NCBI GenBank assembly: GCA_965216605.1
Contig: CBDCGG010000002.1
Location: 1,178,001-1,242,000, forward strand
Direction of reading: 5' to 3'
DNA: 64,000 nt
Source: JABAAW01 sp965216605
Lineage (GTDB): Bacteria; Pseudomonadota; Alphaproteobacteria; JABAAW01
The notes below the pieces were generated by a model, which saw only the letters and a program-made list of their open reading frames with translations, ran no database searches and had not been told where the DNA came from. This document shows positions 32,868 through 40,087 of the stretch, one piece after another; the first letter of the stretch is position 1; every line of letters starts with the position of its first letter. Made by a program: the position numbers and the translations under genes.

Positions 32868-33238
32868 GCGCCCGCGCTCCGCTGCCTCAACAAACGACGA
32901 GCCTCCGCAAGACACCCCGCCCGATCATCCACAAAATTTCGAGAAATCCACCACGACTCAACCTCTCCTAATAATTTTCCCATCTGCACTCCCGCCTCAA
33001 GACCTTCCTCCCCCAAAATATCGCGCCCTCGCAGAGGAAAAAAAGGTCGCTCCAAACCCTTGAGCATACGCCACATCTCCCCCAACTTCTTTCGTTTCTC
33101 TGCCCCTGAATCTCCTGTGGGCATCGCCTCCTCCATCGCCGCGGCTACAACAATCTTATCCTCGACAACAACGCGATCCTCCTCATACAGCAGCCGCAAC
33201 AACCCCTCGCGCGAAGAAGGCAGAGCGTCCTCCGCCAT
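32864..33238 (-). CDS. C-terminal remnant of a CCA-adding tRNA nucleotidyltransferase
   Basis: The 124-residue product reads FFPLRGRDILGEEGLEAGVQMGKLLGEVESWWISRNF from about residue 66, followed by DRAGCLAEARRLL. This matches the last domain of alphaproteobacterial CCA tRNA nucleotidyltransferases, which are normally about 400 residues. The nucleotidyltransferase head with its GG and DxD motifs is missing. AGGAAG lies 8 nt before the ATG, which overlaps the rplI end, and the stop overlaps the thioesterase start, so the fragment is kept translatable between two genes. It may be a decaying pseudogene held for coupling, or a domain that works alone. Confidence 0.65.
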   Translation of the reverse strand: MAEDALPSSREGLLRLLYEEDRVVVEDKIVVAAAMEEAMPTGDSGAEKRKKLGEMWRMLKGLERPFFPLRGRDILGEEGLEAGVQMGKLLGEVESWWISRNFVDDRAGCLAEARRLLRQRSAGA

Positions 33239-33240
33239 CG

Positions 33241-33999
33241 TCAATCTTCCTGCTTCGCAGACTTCTTGGACGACTTCTTAACAGATTTCTCGGATTCCTT
33301 CTTCGATGCCTTCTGGGTTTTCTCGTCTTGCTTATCTGCAAGTTTGGTCTCGAAGTTGTCTTCTTGGCTTTTTTCAGAATCTTGCGCCTTTTCCTCCGAG
33401 GACTCTAGTTTTTCCTCTAGTTTTTCCTCTGCTTTTTCTTCTTTAGTTTTTTTAGCGGGCTTTGCCTCTTTTCGCGTTTCTGCCTTGTTTGCTTCTCGTT
33501 CGGCGTTCTGTCGGGCTTGCTCTCGTTTGAGCGCCTGTCGCTTGGCTTCGTCCTCGCTGGGTGCAACGTTGATGTTGACGGCGACAGGAACTTCGGGGTG
33601 TAGGCGCACAGGCACAGCGAAAATTCCCGTCGAGCGCACAGGCTCTTCCAGCGTGACGAACTTCTTGCTGATGATCGTTTGCAACTGTTGTTCGATCGCT
33701 TCTGCGATGTCCTGAGGTCGGACCGAGCCGTAAAGATGTCCGCTTTCGCCTGCGGCTCGCACTAAGATCACCTCTTTTCCGTCGAGTTTTTGTTGTACTG
33801 TCTCAGCTTCGGCTTTTCGGGCTTGGTCTCTGGTGTCGATTTGTATCTGTTCTTTTTTGGCGCGTTTTCGATTCTCTACGGTGGCGAGCATGGCTTTACC
33901 TTGTGGCAGCAGCCAGTTGCGGGCGTAGCCTCGTTTGACCGAAACCTCGCTACCCGGAGCACCCAGATTGTCGATGCGCTCTAGCAGGATCACTTGCAT
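33241..33999 (-). CDS. rplI: 50S ribosomal protein L9 with a long charged C-terminal tail
   Basis: L9 binds 23S rRNA near the base of the L1 stalk. The N-terminal MQVILLERIDNLGAPGSEVSVKRGYARNWLLPQGKA is diagnostic, and LYGSVRPQDIAEAI (about residue 80) and VRLHPEVPVAVNINV (about 132) complete the normal protein at about residue 150. About 100 more residues follow, made of Lys/Glu/Ala/Ser/Asp, likely disordered. ATG at 33999 is chosen at the family N-terminus, with ACGGAG upstream. It follows rpsR by 13 nt. Confidence 0.95.
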   Translation of the reverse strand: MQVILLERIDNLGAPGSEVSVKRGYARNWLLPQGKAMLATVENRKRAKKEQIQIDTRDQARKAEAETVQQKLDGKEVILVRAAGESGHLYGSVRPQDIAEAIEQQLQTIISKKFVTLEEPVRSTGIFAVPVRLHPEVPVAVNINVAPSEDEAKRQALKREQARQNAEREANKAETRKEAKPAKKTKEEKAEEKLEEKLESSEEKAQDSEKSQEDNFETKLADKQDEKTQKASKKESEKSVKKSSKKSAKQED

Positions 34000-34012
34000 A
34001 GCTAGAACTCCG

Positions 34013-34357
34013 TCAGCGTGCGATGTAGGGCAGCAGCGCGAGGTAGCGCGCGCGTTTGACGGCAGCAGCAAGCTCGCGTTGTTTCTTGCGCGAAACGCCT
34101 GAGAGGCGGGCAGGAATAATCTTCCCTCTTTCCGAGATATAGCGTTGCAGCAAGGCGATATCTTTGTAATCGATGACGGGCGCGCCTTCGCCAGAGAGCG
34201 GGCAGATCCTTCTGCGAGAGAAGCGGCGGATGCGCACCACGGGCGAGCGCAGATCCGTAGAGGAAGAGCTGTTTGCGTCCTCGCCTTCGTCTTTGTCCGC
34301 GCTTTCGTTTTGGCTTTCGTCTTTGTTGTCGTCAGACGGATTTTCTTCGGCGGTCAT
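34013..34357 (-). CDS. rpsR: 30S ribosomal protein S18 with an acidic N-terminal extension
   Basis: The core of about 75 residues is standard: RRFSRRRICPLSGEGAPVIDYKDIALLQRYISERGKIIPARLSGVSRKKQRELAAAVKRARYLALLPY. Before it lie about 40 residues rich in Asp, Glu, Asn and Ser, not seen in typical S18. The ATG overlaps the rpsF stop as ATGA, which fixes the start and shows that the extension is translated. S18 pairs with S6 (rpsF) on the platform of the small subunit. Confidence 0.95.
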   Translation of the reverse strand: MTAEENPSDDNKDESQNESADKDEGEDANSSSSTDLRSPVVRIRRFSRRRICPLSGEGAPVIDYKDIALLQRYISERGKIIPARLSGVSRKKQRELAAAVKRARYLALLPYIAR

Positions 34358-34827
34358 GATTTTTCATCGGTGTCGTTGGTTTCCGAATCTTTGTCTTCCT
34401 GCGCGTCGTCTGTCGAGGGGGTTTCGCGTGAGGTTTCGCTTGTTCGGCGTTCGCCGGTTCGAGTTGGAGTTGGAGATGGAGATGTTGTTTCTTGGTCGCG
34501 GTGCGCCTGAGCGGCGGCAATAGGGGTGGGTTGGGTTTCGGGTTGCGCTGTTTTGATGGTAAGAAGTCGGAGCAGGTCTTCGTTGAGGGCGAGGACGCGT
34601 TGCATTTCTTGGGTTGTTTCGGACAAGTTCGAGTGGTTGATGATGAAATAGTGTCCTTTGCGATTCTTGCGAATCGGATAGGCGAGGGTTCGTAGCCCCC
34701 AGGATTCGGCTCTGTCGATGGTTGCCTTGGCTGCCTTGAGGTCTTTTTGCGTCTTCGAGGCGATGCTCTCGGCTTGGCTGTTGGAGAGGTCTTGGCGTAG
34801 GATGAGAACGGTTTCGTAGTGGGGCAT
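34354..34827 (-). CDS. rpsF: 30S ribosomal protein S6 with an extended C-terminus
   Basis: S6 begins MPHYETVLILRQDLSNSQAE and has GLRTLAYPIRKNRKGHYFIINHS (about residue 45), then the normal end near residue 95. About 60 extra Thr/Ser/Glu/Pro-rich residues follow, partly encoded by a GTTGGA-type tandem repeat. An AGGAA site precedes the ATG. It is first gene of the operon rpsF-rpsR-rplI-CCA remnant-thioesterase. The 5' coding strand is A/C-rich, whereas the last genes of the operon are G/T-rich. Confidence 0.95.
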   Translation of the reverse strand: MPHYETVLILRQDLSNSQAESIASKTQKDLKAAKATIDRAESWGLRTLAYPIRKNRKGHYFIINHSNLSETTQEMQRVLALNEDLLRLLTIKTAQPETQPTPIAAAQAHRDQETTSPSPTPTRTGERRTSETSRETPSTDDAQEDKDSETNDTDEKS

Positions 34828-34954
34828 AGGGTGTTTTCCTAGTGGGTTTCCTGTGGGGGGAGCAAGCTCGGGGATAAATTCCTCTTGGGGATAAATTCTC
34901 CTCGCGCTGACTCGATAGCTCGCGTCTTGCGGCGCGAGCTAAGGAATTGGAGAG

Positions 34955-34983
34955 AGTGTAGGGGGGATACAAGCGGGGTGCAA
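34955..34983 (-). promoter_or_regulatory. Promoter of the rpsF operon
   Basis: On the minus strand TTGCAC (34983-34978), a 17-nt spacer and TACACT (34960-34955) lie about 127 nt before the rpsF ATG. The leader is therefore about 120 nt, in contrast to the leaderless operons. It could carry S6:S18 autoregulation, as reported for other bacteria, but I could not fold it with certainty. Confidence 0.7.
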
Positions 34984-35035
34984 GGCTTTTTTACGCAATC
35001 ATCGAGAAAAAATGGAGGCTTGTGTTTTTGGCTGT

Positions 35036-35262
35036 GGAAACGCAAGACGAGCGAGCCTTAAGATTATTTTTGGGCGAAGAGAGTTTTGCGCATGGGGCAC
35101 GAGCCGTCTTGCTCGCCTCGCAAAAAAGCGAGGCGAGAGGCGAGTGGCGGAGCGAGCAAAGCGAGCGAGCGTAGCTTAGAGCAGACGCAGTCCCCCCGCA
35201 AAAAGCGCGCCGCGAGCGGGCGCGTAAGCGCCTTCTACGCACGAGCGCACTTGTGCGCGTAG
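35036..35262 (+). repeat. Composite hairpin repeat cluster R8 (degenerate)
   Basis: It shares the GCAAGACGAGCGAGCCTTAA and GAGTTTTGCGCATGGGG linkers with R2 and R4, then carries a longer insert of GCGAG/CTCGC runs. It ends with GGCGC/GCGCC followed by TTCTACGCACGAGC as in the C1 hairpin. The terminal TCTTATTCAAAA-hairpin module is missing. It lies between the rpsF promoter and mnmA. Confidence 0.75.
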
Positions 35263-35305
35263 TGTGACAGCCCGCCCGTTTTTTCTCCCGCCTTCTGCCT
35301 CCCTC

Positions 35306-35314
35306 TGCTACACT
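35306..35314 (+). promoter_or_regulatory. Extended -10 promoter of mnmA, leaderless arrangement
   Basis: TGCTACACT ends 7 nt before the ATG at 35322. No leader or Shine-Dalgarno can fit, and no clear -35 is seen. Confidence 0.65.
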
Positions 35315-35321
35315 CGCTGTC

Positions 35322-36566
35322 ATGCATACCCAATCTCCCATCGTCGTCGCCATGTCTGGCGGCGTAGACTCTGCCACAACCGCAGCCCTGCTCAAAAAAC
35401 AAGGGCACAAAGTCATCGGCATCACCCTGCAACTCCATCCATCTGCCCCGTCGGGGGAAACGCCCGCGCGCGCCAAAACCTGCTGCGCCGGCAGAGATAT
35501 CTACGACGCGCAAAAAACCGCGAGAAAACTAGATATTCCTCACTATACCCTCGACTTCGAGGAACGCTTTCAAAATACCGTCGTCAAAGACTTCCTCCAC
35601 AGCTACCGCAACGGAGAAACTCCGCTACCTTGCGTGCGTTGCAACCAGCACATCAAGTTCGACGCGCTGTTGCAAACAGCCGCAGAGCTTGGCGCGCAAG
35701 CACTCGCTACAGGACACTACGCGCGCATCGTTCCCAAAAACAACGCAAGGGATAACGACGCGCCCCAGCTTTTGCGAGGTGTCGATGGCAAGAAAGACCA
35801 AAGCTACTACCTCTTCGCCACAACAAAAGAGCAACTCTCCTTCCTGCGCTTTCCGCTCGGCGGCATGACGAAAGAGCAGACGCGCGAGCTTGCACGCGAG
35901 TTGGGCTTGCCGAACGCGGAGAAGGCGGAGAGCCAAGATATCTGCTTCGTTGCCAAGCACTACACGAAGCTGTTTCCTGAACTGCAAGGACAAGGACAAG
36001 GACACGGACAAGGACAAGGACGGGGAGGGGACAAAGGACAGACGAAGGGCGAGATTCGCGACATCGATGGCGCGCTACTGGGCGAGCACGAGGGAATTGC
36101 GGGCTACACCATCGGACAACGCAAGGGGTTGAGGTTGGGAGGCTTGGCTGAGCCGCTCTATGTTGTGGGAATCGACGCTGCGCGCAACATACTCAAAGTG
36201 GGTTCGCACGAGGACTTGAGCGTGCGTGCAGTGCACCTGCGCGAGGTCAACTGGCTGGGCGAGCGGTTGCAGGCAAGGGAAAAAAAAGGGCAAGAAAAAG
36301 GACAAGAGCATGGATTTGGGGAGGAGGTGAGCGTGAAGTTTCGCTCGTTGATGGAGCCTGTGACAGCGCGTTGTAGCTTGCGGGGGCAGGAGGGGTGCTT
36401 GCGGGTTGTCTTTGCGGAAAAGCAGTACGGCGTTGCTTGCGGGCAGGCTTGTGTCGTCTATCGGGGCGAGCGCGTGCTAGGGGGAGGCATCATCGATCAA
36501 ACGGTGAGCGCGTATGAGTATCAGTCGCAGTCGCAGTATCAGCGCGTGTTGGAGGTAGCCGAATGA
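35322..36566 (+). CDS. mnmA: tRNA-specific 2-thiouridylase MnmA
   Basis: MnmA adds the 2-thio group to U34 of tRNA for Lys, Glu and Gln. The PP-loop MSGGVDSATTAALL (about residues 9-22), the first catalytic cysteine in LPCVRCN (about 104), GHYARI (about 130), KDQSYYL (about 158) and the second cysteine in ESQDICFV (about 205) are present, as is EGIAGYTIGQRKGL. Two insertions are encoded by short tandem repeats: QGQGQGHGQGQGRG (about residue 224, a GGACAA hexamer repeated) and EKKGQEKGQE (about 322). The 3' end overlaps gatC as ATGA. The first half of the coding strand is A/C-rich and the second half G/T-rich. Confidence 0.95.
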   Translation: MHTQSPIVVAMSGGVDSATTAALLKKQGHKVIGITLQLHPSAPSGETPARAKTCCAGRDIYDAQKTARKLDIPHYTLDFEERFQNTVVKDFLHSYRNGETPLPCVRCNQHIKFDALLQTAAELGAQALATGHYARIVPKNNARDNDAPQLLRGVDGKKDQSYYLFATTKEQLSFLRFPLGGMTKEQTRELARELGLPNAEKAESQDICFVAKHYTKLFPELQGQGQGHGQGQGRGGDKGQTKGEIRDIDGALLGEHEGIAGYTIGQRKGLRLGGLAEPLYVVGIDAARNILKVGSHEDLSVRAVHLREVNWLGERLQAREKKGQEKGQEHGFGEEVSVKFRSLMEPVTARCSLRGQEGCLRVVFAEKQYGVACGQACVVYRGERVLGGGIIDQTVSAYEYQSQSQYQRVLEVAE

Positions 36567-36850
36567 GCGAAGCAGAAACAAGCCAGCAGGAACAGCTTGC
36601 GCGTTTGGCATTGTTGGCGCGCCTGCGTGTTGGGACAGGAGGGTCGGCGGACTTTGCCGCGATTGCCGAATGGTTCGAGAAAGTTAAAAACATCGACACG
36701 GAAGGCATCGAGCCCATGACGAATCCTAGGGAAGAGAAAGTGCCTTTGCGTGCAGACAAGGTTAATGATGGCAAGGTGCGCGATGCCTTGCTTGCGAACG
36801 CTCCCGATGCGCAGCATGGGTTTTTTGTCGTACCTAAGGTTGTCGAGTAG
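36563..36850 (+). CDS. gatC: Aspartyl/glutamyl-tRNA amidotransferase subunit C
   Basis: GatC, 95 residues, tethers GatA and GatB in the amidotransferase that corrects Glu-tRNA(Gln) and Asp-tRNA(Asn). The pattern LARLALLARLRV, then IAEWFEKVKNIDTEGIEPMTNP, then PLRADKVNDGKVRDALLANAPDAQHGFFVVPKVVE is characteristic. The start overlaps the mnmA stop as ATGA. gatA begins 2 nt after the stop. Confidence 0.93.
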   Translation: MSEAETSQQEQLARLALLARLRVGTGGSADFAAIAEWFEKVKNIDTEGIEPMTNPREEKVPLRADKVNDGKVRDALLANAPDAQHGFFVVPKVVE

Positions 36851-36852
36851 CC

Positions 36853-38352
36853 GTGACGAATCCCTGCGATTTATCGCTCTTAGAAATGAGCAAGCTTTTG
36901 GCTTGCGGCGACCTCTGCCCTGTGGCGTTGCTGGAAGAAGTGTTTAAGCGCGTCGAGAAAAACAAGCATCTCAACGCATTTATAACTTTAAACAAAGAAG
37001 GCGCGTTTCGACAAGCAGAGAAGAGTCGCCAACGCTTAAAAGAACGCTTAAAAGAAGGGCAGGGGAGAAAGTCGCAAGGTGTTTCTTTAGAAGGCATTCC
37101 TCTCGCCTATAAGGATATGTTTTGCACTGAGGGTTTGCGCACGACGGCGGGCAGTCGCATGTTGGAAAACTTTGTGCCGCCCTATTCGGCGCATGTCGTG
37201 GAGCTGTTGGAGGCGGAAGGGGCAATCTGCGTAGGCAAGTGTAACCAAGACGAGTTCGCCATGGGCTCCGCCAGTATCACAGGCTTCAGCGGTGCGGTCG
37301 TCAGTAAAGCAGGCAAAGATCTGAGCGCGGGTGGCTCGTCGGGCGGTTCAGCCGTAGCAGTGGCGGCGGGTATTGTGCCTGCCGCGCTCGGCACAGACAC
37401 CGGCGGCTCGGTCAGGCAGCCGGCAGCCTTTACGGGTTGCGTCGGTGTCAAGCCCACCTACGGACGCTGCTCGCGCTTCGGCATCATCGCTTACGCCTCC
37501 TCGCTCGATCAGGCGGGACTGTTCGCACGCTCGGTGGAAGATGCCTTTGCCGTACTTAACCATATCATTGATTTCGACGAGCGTGATATGACAAGTATAA
37601 ATTTTTACGGCGGAGAAAAAATTAAATCTAACTTTAATATAGGCGTTCTTTTACCTTCGTTAGATGTTGTAGAAAAATATCCCGCCCTATCCGAGTGGCT
37701 AAAAGGTATGGAAACCTTGCTAGGAAAAAAAGTTATCGAAGAAAACATGGTTTCGGGCAAAAAACACACAATCAACAATGTCAATCTCCAAAGCCTTGAG
37801 AGCGGTGCGTTGGAGGCTTACTACATTATCGCCATGGCGGAAGCCTCGTCTAACCTAGCGCGCTACGACGGCGTGCGCTACACGCATCGCGCCGTCGAGC
37901 CCAAAGAAGGTTATACTATCGATGAGATGATCAGCAAAAGTCGTAGCGAAGGCTTTGGCTTTGAAGTGCAACGGCGTATCCTTATGGGAACGCATGTCCT
38001 TTCCTCTGGTTATTACGATGATATTTATGTAAAGGCGCAAAAAATTCGCCGTCTCGTCTCCGAGACCTTCCGCAACATTTTTGAAACTTACGATATCTTG
38101 CTTTCTCCTGTAACACCCACGAGCGCTTTTACGCTTGAGGAGGCAAAAAGTTTTTCTCCACAAGCGATGTACCTACAAGATTTCTTCACCGTCCCCGCCT
38201 CCCTAGCAGGATTGCCTTGTCTCTCTATGCCGTTTATTAAAGACGTTAGCGGACTGCCGATAGGTTTGCAAGTTATCGCCCCCGCCTTCCAAGAAGAACG
38301 CTTGTTTGCTGCTGCAAGCCAGCTCGAGCAAAAAATCGGATACAAGGCATGA
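36853..38352 (+). CDS. gatA: Aspartyl/glutamyl-tRNA amidotransferase subunit A
   Basis: GatA hydrolyses glutamine and supplies ammonia to GatB. The amidase Ser-cisSer-Lys triad is visible: Lys in IPLAYKDMF (about residue 82), Ser in GGSSGGSAVAVAAG (about 158) and Ser in GTDTGGSVRQPAAF (about 181). The start is GTG, 2 nt after gatC; the stop overlaps gatB as ATGA. A basic insertion KSRQRLKERLKEGQGRKSQG lies near residue 56. Codons about 240-320 (near 37580-37800) are clearly richer in A and T than the flanks, giving a mosaic look. Length 499 residues. Confidence 0.95.
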   Translation: MTNPCDLSLLEMSKLLACGDLCPVALLEEVFKRVEKNKHLNAFITLNKEGAFRQAEKSRQRLKERLKEGQGRKSQGVSLEGIPLAYKDMFCTEGLRTTAGSRMLENFVPPYSAHVVELLEAEGAICVGKCNQDEFAMGSASITGFSGAVVSKAGKDLSAGGSSGGSAVAVAAGIVPAALGTDTGGSVRQPAAFTGCVGVKPTYGRCSRFGIIAYASSLDQAGLFARSVEDAFAVLNHIIDFDERDMTSINFYGGEKIKSNFNIGVLLPSLDVVEKYPALSEWLKGMETLLGKKVIEENMVSGKKHTINNVNLQSLESGALEAYYIIAMAEASSNLARYDGVRYTHRAVEPKEGYTIDEMISKSRSEGFGFEVQRRILMGTHVLSSGYYDDIYVKAQKIRRLVSETFRNIFETYDILLSPVTPTSAFTLEEAKSFSPQAMYLQDFFTVPASLAGLPCLSMPFIKDVSGLPIGLQVIAPAFQEERLFAAASQLEQKIGYKA

Positions 38353-39860
38353 CCTCCCCTACAGATTCCTCGTTGCCTGACGGTTGGGAGATGGTCGTAG
38401 GGCTTGAGGTGCATGCGCAAATCAGCAGCGTCTCGAAACTCTTTTCAGGATCAGCGACCGCCTTCGGCGCAGAGCCGAACAGCCAAGTCAGTTTTATCGA
38501 TGCCGCCATGCCGGGCATGCTGCCCTCGCTCAATCGCACTTGCGTCGAAAAAGCTTTGCGCACTGCCATAGCCCTCGGAGGTATCGAGAGCGTGAACAGG
38601 CACTCGGTCTTCGAGCGCAAAAACTACTTCTACCCCGACCTGCCGCAAGGATACCAAATCTCGCAGTTCGCCCTCCCCCTCATGCAAGGCGGTCGCGTCG
38701 CCATCACGCTAGAAGACGGCACGACGAAAACTATCGCCAAAACTATCTCTTTGGAACGATTGCACATGGAACAGGACGCAGGAAAATCGCTCCACGACAT
38801 GATCGCAGGCAAAACCGCGATCGACCTCAATCGCTCAGGGGTAGCCTTGATGGAAATCGTCTCGAAACCCGAACTCGCCTCGCCGCAAGAAGCCTCCGCC
38901 TATGTCGCAAAACTGCGCAGCATCCTACGCACCATCGATGCCTGCGACGGAAACATGCAAGAAGGCTCGCTGCGCGTCGATGCCAATGTCTCGGTGCGCA
39001 AAAAAGGCGACCCAAAACTGGGAACGCGCTGCGAAATCAAAAACCTCAACTCATTCAAATTTATGCGCCAAGCCATCCTCTACGAAGCACAAAGGCAGGT
39101 AGCCTTGCTAGAAGAGGGAGACAGCGTCGTACAGCAGACGCGCCTGTTCGATAGCGCGAAAGGCACGACGCGCAGCATGCGCTCGAAAGAAGAAGCGCAC
39201 GACTACCGATACTTTCCCGATCCCGACATTCCTCCGCTGGTGATCGAGAGGGCGTGGCTTGAAGAGATTGCAGAAAATATGCCTGAGCTGCCCGATGCGC
39301 GTCGCGCTCGTCTCATAGAGGAGCACGGACTCTCTGGCGACGAGGCTTCTCTGTTGGGGGAAGATGCCGCGAGCGCAACCTATTTCTCGACGCTGGCAGC
39401 CTCTGTTCCCGCCAAAACGGCAGCAAACTGGATGACCTCTGAGCTCTTCGCGCGCTTGAGGACGCACGAAGTCGAGATCGATGCCGCAGCCAGTCGTTTG
39501 CGTCTGCCCGCCGAACGTGCCGTCAAACTGCTATTGCTGGTCGAGAAAAAAATCATCTCGGCGCGCGCCGCCAAAACCCTGCTCGATCGCATGCTCGAAA
39601 GCGACGAAGAGCCCGCAACGCTCGTCGAAGCGATGGGCTTGCAGCAGATGGGCGACGAGAAAACTCTGCTGCCCTTGTTGCAAGCCTTGCTCGACGAGAA
39701 TCCGAAGCAGTGCGAAGCCTATCGAGGCGGCAAGCAGGCGGTCTTCGGATGGTTCGTCGGACAGGCGATGCAGCGCAGCAAAGGACGCGGCGACCCCAAG
39801 GTCGTGAACGCTCTGCTACGACGCTTGCTCGACACACAAGAGGAGCGAGGCGCACCATAA
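38349..39860 (+). CDS. gatB: Aspartyl/glutamyl-tRNA amidotransferase subunit B
   Basis: GatB binds the misacylated tRNA, phosphorylates the acyl group and amidates it. The N-terminal WEMVVGLEVHAQI (about residue 13), KNYFYPDLPQGYQISQ (about 93), RSGVALMEIVSKPE (about 163), MQEGSLRVDANVSVR (about 205) and GTRCEIKNLNSFKFM are diagnostic; the C-terminal YqeY-like tail is present. Length 503 residues. It is the last gene of mnmA-gatC-gatA-gatB, yet its coding strand is again A/C-rich in the first two thirds, an exception to the usual end-of-operon G/T bias here. Confidence 0.96.
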   Translation: MTSPTDSSLPDGWEMVVGLEVHAQISSVSKLFSGSATAFGAEPNSQVSFIDAAMPGMLPSLNRTCVEKALRTAIALGGIESVNRHSVFERKNYFYPDLPQGYQISQFALPLMQGGRVAITLEDGTTKTIAKTISLERLHMEQDAGKSLHDMIAGKTAIDLNRSGVALMEIVSKPELASPQEASAYVAKLRSILRTIDACDGNMQEGSLRVDANVSVRKKGDPKLGTRCEIKNLNSFKFMRQAILYEAQRQVALLEEGDSVVQQTRLFDSAKGTTRSMRSKEEAHDYRYFPDPDIPPLVIERAWLEEIAENMPELPDARRARLIEEHGLSGDEASLLGEDAASATYFSTLAASVPAKTAANWMTSELFARLRTHEVEIDAAASRLRLPAERAVKLLLLVEKKIISARAAKTLLDRMLESDEEPATLVEAMGLQQMGDEKTLLPLLQALLDENPKQCEAYRGGKQAVFGWFVGQAMQRSKGRGDPKVVNALLRRLLDTQEERGAP

Positions 39861-39932
39861 GCAAGGTAACAGGACGACAACAAACGCCAACAAAATTTTT
39901 GTGGAAAACTTTTGTTTCTTTGTAAAATTCAT

Positions 39933-39961
39933 TTGCCAAAGCTTGCAAGAAGTTGTAGCAT
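39933..39961 (+). promoter_or_regulatory. Predicted promoter of the M23 peptidase-bactofilin operon
   Basis: TTGCCA (39933-39938), a 17-nt spacer and TAGCAT (39956-39961) would start a transcript with a leader of about 120 nt, ending in GAGAAGGAAC before the ATG at 40088. Confidence 0.55.
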
Positions 39962-40087
39962 GCGCCTCCGATGGAGAGGTTTGCCTCATTCCTAAGTGCT
40001 TTCTTGTTGCATCAAGCAGCATAGGAGAGCACTTGGCACAAATCTTGATTTTACAGGACATAGAGTTAACGAGAGAAGGAACATTTT

